Below are positions 55,178 to 62,645 of a stretch of DNA of 64,000 nt, piece after piece; the first letter of the stretch is position 1; every line of letters begins with the position of its first letter. Source of the stretch: Hymenobacter armeniacus (GTDB taxonomy: Bacteria; Bacteroidota; Bacteroidia; Cytophagales; Hymenobacteraceae); NCBI RefSeq assembly GCF_014699055.1, contig NZ_JACXAC010000004.1, forward strand, positions 248,001 through 312,000. Direction: 5' to 3'. The notes below the pieces were generated by a model, which ran no database searches, was not told the DNA's origin, and worked only from the letters and a program-made list of their open reading frames with translations. A program made the translations under genes and the position numbers.

Positions 55178-55732
55178 CTAGCGAATGACGATGGCGCCGT
55201 TGCCGCTCGTGGCCACGCGTCGTTCGCCCGCCGCCAGCAGGCCGCGGCTCATGCCGAAGGCAAAGCCCGGGGTGCTGCTGCTCAAGCCGGTGATGTTGCC
55301 GCCGCCCGCCGCCACCATGTTGCCCCCACCGGCGGCCACCACATTGCCGCCACCCGCGGCTACCACATTGCCCCCGCCGGCCGCCACCACGTTGCCGCCA
55401 GAGTTCTGTACTGCAACAGCAGAAACCTGATTGCCATTCAGAACGACCACGGCGAAGTTGCCATTGGGCAGGGGGGTGTAGCCCAAGCGGGTGCCGCTGG
55501 CCAGAAACTGCCGCACGTAGCCGAGCAGCTCGTTGTAGTTGCCCCAGCTGCCGTTGTTGTACAGGCGGATGTTGCACTCGCAGACTTCGCCCTGGCCCAC
55601 GGGGGCGCGGTTGGCTGCCTGCTTGTAAGCCTGGGCAATCCAGGGGTCGCGGCACTGGGCCGAAGCGTTGAGTGTGGGCGTGAGCAGGGTGAGCAACGCC
55701 GCGCAGGCCAGCAATAAACAGGTTTTGAACAT
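55178..55732 (-). CDS. Secreted protein with GGNVVAAG tandem repeats
   Basis: The 184-residue protein has a signal peptide (LLLACAALLTLLTPTLNASAQ). An N-terminal domain with three Cys (CRDPW... VCECNIRLYNNGSWGNYNEL) comes next, then about four copies of the octapeptide AAGGGNVV/M (residues near 112-145). The C-terminal tail GERRVATSGNGAIVIR closes it. The regular Gly/Asn/Val octad could form a stacked beta structure. I do not recognise a named family and no enzymatic motif is present. The Met at 55732 precedes the signal peptide; 24 upstream codons are His/Phe-rich and unlikely. A strong terminator follows. Confidence 0.75.
   Translation of the reverse strand: MFKTCLLLACAALLTLLTPTLNASAQCRDPWIAQAYKQAANRAPVGQGEVCECNIRLYNNGSWGNYNELLGYVRQFLASGTRLGYTPLPNGNFAVVVLNGNQVSAVAVQNSGGNVVAAGGGNVVAAGGGNVVAAGGGNMVAAGGGNITGLSSSTPGFAFGMSRGLLAAGERRVATSGNGAIVIR
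55293..55400. repeat. 24-bp tandem repeat inside the GGNVVAAG gene
   Basis: Four 24-base units (55293-55316, 55317-55340, 55341-55364, 55365-55388) and a half unit follow head to tail, each with TTGCC near its start. Differences are mainly at third codon positions, so the peptide repeat is conserved better than the DNA. Confidence 0.85.
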
Positions 55733-55930
55733 GAGGTGGGAATGGAAAAGATGGAAATGGAATAGTTTGAGAACGAGGGAATCCGCGGGGCCCCGTTGGG
55801 ACAATCATCGAAGACTCATTCCTGGTGGCCAAACTATTGGGTCATTTCAGCTTTTCCAATACCCGTCGAGCAAGTGGAGCAAAAAGTCGACGGGCGGGTG
55901 CACCCGTCTGCCAACGGCGGCCGAGCCCGG

Positions 55931-56266
55931 TTAGCCAAGCGGCAAAGTCAGGCCCGGCTCGGCGGCATCGGTCAGCCAGACTTCCGTGCCCGCCGGTAAG
56001 GTGGCCGCCCCGACATCAAGCAGCAGCCCGCGGGTGGGGGCGTTGGGCGTTTCGGGCCGCGTCATTTCCTCCACGGTGGCCACGGCGGCGTGGCGCGCGC
56101 CGTCGGGCAGCCGCGCTTCCACAGCCAGGGCGGTGTGCAGGGCGTATGGTGCCAATGCGGGTGCGGGGCCTTGGGGCAATAATAGCAGGCCCAAACCCGG
56201 CAAGGGCCAGGCAGCGGCCACGCGCAACAGCAGGCCAGGGGGCGTATGCGGGGCAGTGGAAGGCAT
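55931..56266 (-). CDS. Small protein of unknown function, coupled to the gene upstream
   Basis: The 111-residue protein is Ala/Leu/Pro-rich with one hydrophobic stretch (WPLPGLGLLLLPQGPAPALA) and a beta-rich end (GTEVWLTDAAEPGLTLPLG). No family is recognised. Its ATG overlaps the TGA of the preceding gene (TGATG), a typical translational-coupling arrangement and the main reason to call it real. Confidence 0.55.
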   Translation of the reverse strand: MPSTAPHTPPGLLLRVAAAWPLPGLGLLLLPQGPAPALAPYALHTALAVEARLPDGARHAAVATVEEMTRPETPNAPTRGLLLDVGAATLPAGTEVWLTDAAEPGLTLPLG

Positions 56267-56829
56267 CAGGGCTGGGCCGGATTATCGGGCAGGGCTGCTT
56301 GCTTGCGGCGGGGCGTGGGCCGCAGGAAGTTGGCCGCGTTTGAAATAACGAAAACCGTGGACACGAAGCCGGCTATTTTTTCCAGCAGCAGCAGCAGGAG
56401 CTGGGCGGCGCCCACCGCGGGCGTGGCGCTGCCCTCGGTGTTGCTGATGAGCGTGCCCACGCTGAAATAAAAAAGCTGGCCAAAAACATCCAGTTCGCTG
56501 CCCGCGCGCAGGCCGGCAAAGGCGTTGCTGTTCACGCGGTGGAGGCAGTAAAAATCGAGCGCGAAAGACAGCGCAATCATGAACAGATTCAGCGACACCA
56601 GCAGCACAAACTGCCGGAAGGCTTGGCGAAGCGCGGCCAGGGCCCGGAAGTTGTGCAGCAGAAAATAGCCGGTTTTGCCCGCCGCGGCCAGCAGCAGCAC
56701 GCCGGTGATGGCGCCGGGCGTCAGGCCTTCGTATTTGTCAATCAGGTACAGGGCCAGGCCCAGCGCCAGCAGCAAGCCGTGCTGCCAAAGCAACTGGTGC
56801 CACTGGTTTTGGGGCCGCGGGCGATTCAT
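56266..56829 (-). CDS. Two-pore-helix channel-like membrane protein without a potassium filter
   Basis: The 187-residue protein has about five membrane segments (LLWQHGLLLALGLALYLIDKY region, ITGVLLLAAAGKTGYFLL, FVLLVSLNLFMIALSFALD). The last part, FGQLFYFSVGTLISNTEGS followed by LLLLLLEKIAGFVSTVFVI, resembles the pore helix and inner helix of two-TM ion channels (Ion_trans_2). The TVGYG selectivity sequence is replaced by LISNTEG, so ordinary potassium selectivity is not expected. The Met at 56829 is preferred to one 19 codons upstream. It overlaps the small downstream gene by TGATG and follows the GH1 gene by 67 bases. Confidence 0.65.
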   Translation of the reverse strand: MNRPRPQNQWHQLLWQHGLLLALGLALYLIDKYEGLTPGAITGVLLLAAAGKTGYFLLHNFRALAALRQAFRQFVLLVSLNLFMIALSFALDFYCLHRVNSNAFAGLRAGSELDVFGQLFYFSVGTLISNTEGSATPAVGAAQLLLLLLEKIAGFVSTVFVISNAANFLRPTPRRKQAALPDNPAQP

Positions 56830-56896
56830 AGAGCCGAAGAAGAACCAAGCGGGTGAGCGCGGAATGAAAATGCAGCCACGAGGCACTGGCTCAGCC

Positions 56897-58231
56897 TTAT
56901 ACTTCCACCTTCAGCGTGGCCGGGGACTTGGTTACCTCAAACAGCTCGCCGTGGGGCACGATGGTGATTTGGCCGTATTCCTGCAGCAGCATTTTGTAGC
57001 ACTCGGCCACGGGGCGGGGCTTGCGGTCGAGGTCGAACAGGCCGCAGGGGTTCACCTTGCCCACTTTGCGGGCCAGGCCAATGTCCCAGTCCAGCTGGTC
57101 GATGAGCGAGTACCAGGTGAAGCCGAGCACAGGCACGCCTTCGTCGCGCATGCGCAGGATGTTCACCCACTGCTTCCAGAGCCAGGTGGGGGCGTTGTGG
57201 GCTTCCAGCACGTTGGTTTCGGTGTGCATCACGGGCTTGCGGTAGCGGCGGTAGTATTCCAGCGTGATGTTGTACCAGCCCAGCACGTCCATGCTGGTGC
57301 AGATTTCGCCATCGGGCAGCACGATGCGCTCGTTGCGGCCGTAGTAGTCGTTGCCCATAATCTGGTAGCCGGGTGGCTCGCCGGCCATGAACCAGTCGTA
57401 CTCGCGCCGGGTCAGGCCGTGGTCGAAGAGGTAGTTGAGCACGTCGCCGTCGGGGTGGTGGGCGTAGAGCAAGTCCAGCGACACAAAGCGCAGCTTGTTT
57501 TCCAGCGCCACCTCGGGCGAGGGGTTGGCGCGCAGCTCGTGGATGTACTCGGCCGACTCGCTTTGCACGATGATGCAGTCGGGCCGGTGCACGGCAATCT
57601 GCTGGGTGGCCATGATGCTGGCCGCCACCAAGTGCTTCATGGCCGTCACGAAACCGCGGTCGGATTTCAGCTGCTCGTTCCAGAGGCCGTCCTTGGCGCT
57701 CATGCGGGCCGTCACGTAGATTTCGTTGATGGGCGTGTAGTAGCGCACCCAGGGGTAGCGCCGGGCCACGGCGCCCGCGTACTCGGCAAAGTGCACCGGC
57801 AGCTCGGGGTTCTGGAAATTGCCCAGCCAGTCGGGCACGCCGAAATGCAGCAAATCCAGGATGGGCGTGATTTCCAGGCGCTGCATCTCGGCCATCACCT
57901 GGTCGGCAAATTCCCAGTCGTATTTGCCCGGCCCCAGGTGGGTTTTGTGGTAGGGCAGGCCGTAGCGCAGCACTTTCAGGCCCAGGCCCTTCACCAGGGC
58001 CAGGTCTTCGCGCCACCGCTCGTAGTGGCCGCACTCTTCCAGCAAGTCGCGCCGCGTGCGGCCGTGGTCGATGGTGGGGTTGGAGCACTCGATGCCGGTG
58101 GCAAACATGAAGTTGTTGGGCAGGCCGGTGGGCAGGCCGCGGCCGTCGTGCCCGCGGGCGCCGCCAAACTCGTCGCCGGCGTAATTGCCGTCGCCGTATT
58201 TCTCCTTGATGTGGGTGAGGAAGGCTTTCAT
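56897..58231 (-). CDS. Cytosolic GH1-family beta-glycosidase
   Basis: The 444-residue protein has no signal peptide. It has the GH1 layout: an acid/base Glu near 168 in YYTPINEIYVTA and the nucleophile Glu near 339 in PVMHTETNV. Conserved WYSLIDQLDWDIG and LFDLDRKPRP segments lie near the end. The sequence is a divergent GH1 lineage (TPINE rather than TFNEP). It probably hydrolyses beta-glucosides or similar glycosides inside the cell. It follows the GMC dehydrogenase gene, from which it is separated by a palindromic repeat, and may share its transcript. Confidence 0.85.
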   Translation of the reverse strand: MKAFLTHIKEKYGDGNYAGDEFGGARGHDGRGLPTGLPNNFMFATGIECSNPTIDHGRTRRDLLEECGHYERWREDLALVKGLGLKVLRYGLPYHKTHLGPGKYDWEFADQVMAEMQRLEITPILDLLHFGVPDWLGNFQNPELPVHFAEYAGAVARRYPWVRYYTPINEIYVTARMSAKDGLWNEQLKSDRGFVTAMKHLVAASIMATQQIAVHRPDCIIVQSESAEYIHELRANPSPEVALENKLRFVSLDLLYAHHPDGDVLNYLFDHGLTRREYDWFMAGEPPGYQIMGNDYYGRNERIVLPDGEICTSMDVLGWYNITLEYYRRYRKPVMHTETNVLEAHNAPTWLWKQWVNILRMRDEGVPVLGFTWYSLIDQLDWDIGLARKVGKVNPCGLFDLDRKPRPVAECYKMLLQEYGQITIVPHGELFEVTKSPATLKVEV

Positions 58232-58238
58232 TTGGGGA

Positions 58239-58323
58239 TAGTTGTCAGTTGCTCGTTGTCAGTTGTTGGCTCTTTCGAGCAGCTGTCAGATACTAACAAC
58301 CGACAACGAGCAACTGACAACTA
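58239..58323. repeat. Palindrome with GTTGTCAGTT arms, second copy
   Basis: The 29-base arms 58239-58267 and 58295-58323 are inverted copies with one mismatch and a 27-base loop, made of the same TTGTCAGTT units as 11126-11234. It ends three bases before the GMC stop codon and begins eight bases from the GH1 start. Confidence 0.88.
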
Positions 58324-58326
58324 AAA

Positions 58327-60024
58327 TCACGCGTCGCGCCGCTGCTGCTGTTCCAGAAACTTGTCGGCTGTGCGCAGGCTCAGGGCCATGATGGTGAGGG
58401 CGGGGTTCACGCTCAGGGCGCTGGGGAAGGTGGAATTGTCGGCGATGTAGAGGTTGGGCACGTCGAAGGCGCGGCCGTTGGCGTCCACCACCGCGTCGTC
58501 GCCGCTCAGGCCCATGCGGGCCGTGCCGATGACGTGCGCGTAACGCTGAAACGCCCAGATATCCGTAGCCCCGGCCGCTTCCCAGATGCCGCGCATGATT
58601 TTCTCGGCGTGGGCATTCATGCGCTGCTCGTTTTCCTGGGCCGTGAAGTGCAGGCGGGGCTTGGGCAGGCCGCGGGCGTCTTTCTCCTCGGCCAGCTCCA
58701 GGAAGTTGTCGGCGTGGGGCAGGCAGTCGCCCAGGATGTTGATGCCGGCCACGTGGTTATAGTTCTTCATGTAGTCGCGCAGCGGCTGGCCCCAGAGCTT
58801 GCGCCCCCGCGCCACCTGCCCCGCAAACGTGACGGGCATGATGCCGATGCTTTGCAGCAGGTAGCCGCCCGCAAAATCGGCGTCGGCCGGCCGGTGGGTG
58901 TCCTGCGAAATCAAAGCGCCCGGAATGCCCTTGTACGGCCGCACCGCTTCTTCAAATGTGCCAAACACCTGCACGCCGGGGTGGGCCATCAGGTTTTTGC
59001 CCACTTGCCCGCTGGTCAGGGCCAGCTCATTGAGCAGCAGCAGGCGCGGCGTTTCCACCGAGCCGGCGCAGAGGAACAGGTGGCGGCAGCGCTGGCGCTG
59101 CTGCGCCCCGTTTTGCGTGTACACCACCCCAGTGATGCGGCCCTGGGCGTCGCGCTCAATCTCGGTCACGAAGCTGTTGGGGCGGATGTCGGCGCCGTGC
59201 TTCACTGCTAGCGGAATAAACGTGACGTCCATGCTGGCCTTGGCGCCGTTGGAGCACCCCGCCTGGCAAAAGCCGCGGTTGGTGCAGGCCTCGCGCCAGC
59301 CAATGCCTTCCTGGTAATAGCGCGCCGACAGCGCCGCATTGGCCGCCGGCGAGGTGCGAATGCCCAGCTTCTCGGCCCCGCGCACCATGAGCTGGGCGGC
59401 GCCGTTGAGCGGCAGCGGGGCCAGCGGGTAGCCCTTGCGTCGGGCCGGGCCCCAGGGGTAGGGCGTGGGCCCCGAAATGCCCAGAAACTGCTCCAGCTCC
59501 TCGTAATAGGGCGCCAGCTCCTCGTAGCCCACGGGCCAGTCCTCGCCCTGGCCAAAGTCGCGCTTCAGGTGCAGGTCGTCGGGCAAGGGGCGGGGCGTGT
59601 AGGCGGTGTAGTGCAGCGTGGAGCCGCCCACGCCGGTGCCCGAATTGTTTTTGCCCATGGCCAGCGGGTCGTGCCCCGCGCTCAGCCGCTCGTCGTTCCA
59701 AAACAGAAAGTTCTGGGCGTGCTCGTCGGTGGCAAAATCTTTCTCGGGGTTGTGCCAGGGGCCGGCTTCCAATGCTACCACCTTCAGGCCGGCCATGGCC
59801 AGGCGTGCCAGCAGCGGCGCCCCGCCCGCGCCCAGGCCAATCACCACGCAGTCTACTTCGTCGGCCTCGGCCGGGATGGCCTGCGGCTGCTCCTGCGGAA
59901 TGTCGGTGGCAGCCGGTGCCGGGGCGGCGGGCTCGTCGGCCAGCAGCGCGCGCAGCAGCGGGTCCTGCACTTCGGGCTTCACGGGGTTGAGGACGCCTTC
60001 TTCGAGAACTTCTTCGTCGGGCAT
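58327..60024 (-). CDS. GMC-family FAD dehydrogenase, large subunit, with Cys cluster motif
   Basis: The 565-residue flavoprotein has an acidic/Ala-Pro-rich N-terminal 55 residues, the FAD Rossmann motif VIGLGAGGAPLLARLA, and GMC signatures NNSGTGVGGSTLHYTAY and FLCAGSVETPRLLLLNE. The C-terminal active-site region is HVIGTARMG... NPALTIMALSLRTAD. A CTNRGFCQAGC motif (C-x5-C-x3-C) resembles the iron-sulfur motif of glucoside 3-dehydrogenases and gluconate-2-dehydrogenase-like enzymes. It probably oxidises a sugar or glucoside with the small subunit encoded just upstream. No signal peptide is visible. The exact substrate is not readable. Confidence 0.88.
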   Translation of the reverse strand: MPDEEVLEEGVLNPVKPEVQDPLLRALLADEPAAPAPAATDIPQEQPQAIPAEADEVDCVVIGLGAGGAPLLARLAMAGLKVVALEAGPWHNPEKDFATDEHAQNFLFWNDERLSAGHDPLAMGKNNSGTGVGGSTLHYTAYTPRPLPDDLHLKRDFGQGEDWPVGYEELAPYYEELEQFLGISGPTPYPWGPARRKGYPLAPLPLNGAAQLMVRGAEKLGIRTSPAANAALSARYYQEGIGWREACTNRGFCQAGCSNGAKASMDVTFIPLAVKHGADIRPNSFVTEIERDAQGRITGVVYTQNGAQQRQRCRHLFLCAGSVETPRLLLLNELALTSGQVGKNLMAHPGVQVFGTFEEAVRPYKGIPGALISQDTHRPADADFAGGYLLQSIGIMPVTFAGQVARGRKLWGQPLRDYMKNYNHVAGINILGDCLPHADNFLELAEEKDARGLPKPRLHFTAQENEQRMNAHAEKIMRGIWEAAGATDIWAFQRYAHVIGTARMGLSGDDAVVDANGRAFDVPNLYIADNSTFPSALSVNPALTIMALSLRTADKFLEQQQRRDA

Positions 60025-60030
60025 TTTTGC

Positions 60031-60135
60031 AATGGGTGAATGAGTGAATGGGTGAATGGGTGGATAAGCGGCCGGGCGAGTGAGCAGACGACCCTAGAGT
60101 CAGTCCCCCATTTCCCATTCACTCACTCACCCATT
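60031..60135. repeat. Palindrome with GGTGAATGAGTGAATGG arms
   Basis: The 22-base arms 60031-60052 and 60114-60135 are inverted with one mismatch. Extra GGTGAATGG units extend the left side. The right arm contains the stop codon (60123-60125) and the last codons of the small-subunit gene. Confidence 0.8.
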
Positions 60136-60731
60136 GGGTTCACCTCCCGGTCTTCTTTTTCGTTGAGGCCGATGCGCGTCCAGGCCGGCAGGTCGGCCAT
60201 GCCCACGTAGCCGATTTCCTCCTGGGCCAGCGGGTGGGCGTAGTAATACTCCGTAAGTTCGGCCAGCAGCTCCTCGAAGAAGCGGCCGGCGTGCAGCGTT
60301 TGCCAGGTGGCGCCGGGCGGGCGGCCATCGGCCAGGGCCTGCAGCACCGCGTCCTGCTGCTCCGCCGCCAGCGCCAGAAAATCGGCCTGAAACAGACTCT
60401 GCGCTATTTCCTGAATGCCGCCCAGGCCCAGGCGCATGGCTTCGCGGTCGGGCGGCAGCACGTCGTAGCGCCAGCCATCGGCGCGGCCGGCGGCCAGGCG
60501 CTGGTCCACGGCCGGGGCCAGGGCAATGGGGGCTTCGGGGCGGTCGGGCTGCGGGAAGAGGCGGGCGGCCACGGCTTCGAGCAAGGCAAAAGACTCGGCG
60601 CTGAGCAACTGCGGCGCGTAGGCGGCGGGGGCATCGAGGCGCTCCTGCAGGGCGGCGCGGGTGGCTTCGGAAACGTGTTCGGTGCCGAGCAGGGCGCGCA
60701 CGGTGCCGCTCGGGTACGTGGGGACGGGCAT
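60123..60731 (-). CDS. Gluconate 2-dehydrogenase subunit 3-like small subunit
   Basis: The 202-residue protein fits the gluconate_2-dh3 family, the small partner of GMC dehydrogenases. It shows FALLEAVAARLFPQPDRPEAP, VDQRLAA, ATWQTLHAGRFFEELLAELT and the end YYAHPLAQEEIGYVGMADLPAW. No Tat signal is visible, so the complex may be cytosolic or exported with another protein. Its last residues (MGE and stop) are encoded by the palindrome that follows. The Met at 60731 precedes the family-like region; 41 upstream codons are not conserved in type. Confidence 0.88.
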   Translation of the reverse strand: MPVPTYPSGTVRALLGTEHVSEATRAALQERLDAPAAYAPQLLSAESFALLEAVAARLFPQPDRPEAPIALAPAVDQRLAAGRADGWRYDVLPPDREAMRLGLGGIQEIAQSLFQADFLALAAEQQDAVLQALADGRPPGATWQTLHAGRFFEELLAELTEYYYAHPLAQEEIGYVGMADLPAWTRIGLNEKEDREVNPMGE

Positions 60732-60875
60732 AGTAAAGGCTGTAGCTGATGGCAACGCCGCCTCAGACGGCTCAGCTAATATTCCCTTACGAGCAAAATC
60801 TTCTTCGCGGGTGAAAGCCCCGGCACTTCGCGCGCAAAAAGTCCGGCCAGCCACCGCTGGGCCGCGACGGGGGCG

Positions 60876-62399
60876 CTACTTCAGCAGCATAATGGCGGCC
60901 ATGGTTTCGATGCCGTCCCAGAGGTTGCCGAGGCGGATGTTTTCGTTTTCGGCGTGCTGGTTGTTGTCGTAGTTGGCCACGGGCACCGTGATGGTGTGGG
61001 CCTGCAGCTCCTGCTCAAACACGTAGAGCGGCAGGCTGCCGCCCATGGTGGGCAGCTCCACCACGCGGTCGGGGGTGGTGGCTTGCACGGCGGCCACCAC
61101 CTGCCGGGCAATGGGCAGGTCGAGGCGGGTGCGCTGGGCGTTGTAGCCGGGCTGGGGCTGCACGCGGGCCAGAAGCGGGTACTGGGCCCGCTCGGCCGCC
61201 GTGGGCTCGGCGCTGATGACGTGGTAGCCCTGCCGCTCGATGTGGCGAATGACTTTCTGCACCTGGCGCTGCACGTCGTTGCCGGGCACCAGGCGCAGGT
61301 CGAGCATGGCCGCTGCCGTAGTCGGGATGACGTTGGCGGCCTGCGCGCCCACGTTGGCGCTCTGCATGCCGTTGATGTTGAGCGAAGGCTGGTTGAGCAG
61401 CTCCACCAGCGCCTGGCCCGTGCCGTAGGGCCGGGCAAAGCCCAACTCCTGCCGGATGGTTTCGTCCAGGTTGGGCACGCGGGCCAGGGCGGCTTTCTAG
61501 GCCAGGGTGAGCGGGGTCACGTCGTCGTAGAAGCCGGCCACGCGCACCCGCCCGGTGCTGTCCTGCATCGAGGCCAGCAGGCGGGCCAGGGCCAGGGCGG
61601 GGTTGGGCGCCCAGTTGCCGTAGTGGCCGCTGTGCAGGGGGCGGCGCGGGCCGTACACGGTCAGGCCCAGGTTCACGTCGCCCCGCGCGCCAAACACCAC
61701 CTGCTTGCGGCCCGACTGGTGCACCGGCCCGTCGCAAATCACCCACACGTCCGACGCCAGCAGGGCCTTGTGCCGCGCCAGCAGCTCGGCCAGGTGCGGC
61801 GAGCCCCGCTCTTCTTCGCCCTCAAAAAAGAACTTAAGGTTGGCGGTGGGCTTGAGCTTGCTGGCCACCAGGGCCTGGTAGCCGGTCAGAATGGCCATGA
61901 TGCCGGCCTTGTCGTCGGAGGCACTGCGGGCGTAGAGGCGCCAGTTGGGGTCGAGGGGTTGGCCGGCGGCGGGGAGCGGGGCCAGCCGGCCGTCGCGGTC
62001 GAGCGGCCCGGTGGCCAGCACGGGCGTGAACGGGCTCAGGCCCTCGCGCCACTGCGCGGGGTTCACGGGCTGCCCGTCGTAGTGGGCGTAGAAAATGACG
62101 GTGCGGGTGGCGCCGGGCGTCTTCACCTCGCCAAACACCACCGGCGCCACGCCCGGCGTGGGCGCCGCCAGCAGCTGGCTCCGGATGCCGCGCTGCTGCA
62201 TCATGCCCTGCACAAACACGGCCGTGCGCCGCAGGTTGGCCGTGTCGGCGGCCACGTTGGGAATGGCCACCAACTGCCCAAACTCCGTGAGCAGCGCCCG
62301 CTCGTTGGCCTGCCGGAAGCGCCGCACCTGCTGCAGCGGGGTGGTGGCCGCAGTCGAGCCAAGAAGTACCACCAGGGCCAGCGCGCAAAGTTTTTTCAT
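60876..62399 (-). pseudogene. M20-family dipeptidase split by an in-frame TAG
   Basis: One frame of 507 codons encodes a complete M20 metallopeptidase with a signal peptide. Metal-site motifs are FYAHYDGQP, SASDDKAGIMA, EGEEERGSPH and the C-terminal NQHAENENI; PLHSGHYG lies in the middle. A TAG at 61497-61499 interrupts it after DDVTPLTLA. The same frame continues as KAALARVPNLDETIRQE, exactly where the domain should go on. Both halves look well preserved, so the change is recent, a sequencing error, or read through. A single G-to-T change from GAG would explain it. As drawn, the first 300 residues lack the final metal ligand. Confidence 0.85.
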
Positions 62400-62459
62400 G
62401 CCGGTAAGTTACTGGCTTTTGCGACCGGAAAAGCGGCCGTTTCGGCCATGTCTAGGTGC

Positions 62460-62609
62460 CTACCGGAATAGCGCGAGGGCTTTAATAAATGTCTGAAAGA
62501 CGCCCCAGGCCAGCGGCACGCCCACAAACAGCCAGGCCAGCATCACTGAGCCGCCCGCGCTGGCCTCGGCCGGAGCAGATGGAGGAGAAGAATCTGTGTG
62601 TGAATTCAT
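62460..62609 (-). CDS. Small single-helix protein accompanying the OFA-type MFS transporter
   Basis: A 49-residue product (MNSHTDSSPP... ALFR) has a Ser/Pro/Ala-rich start and one membrane helix, VMLAWLFVGVPLAWGVFQTF. Short proteins of this type are found directly after OFA-family (oxalate/formate-antiporter-like) MFS genes and are annotated as small transporter subunits. It lies 36 bases behind the MFS gene on the same strand, which supports the call. Confidence 0.75.
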   Translation of the reverse strand: MNSHTDSSPPSAPAEASAGGSVMLAWLFVGVPLAWGVFQTFIKALALFR

Positions 62610-62645
62610 GACAGTGATAAGCAAAGGCGGAAGATGCAAGGCAGC

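Noticed and set aside
55293..55400. Regular 24-bp repeats as a possible CRISPR array
   Set aside because: There are no spacers; units are contiguous and encode a conserved octapeptide.
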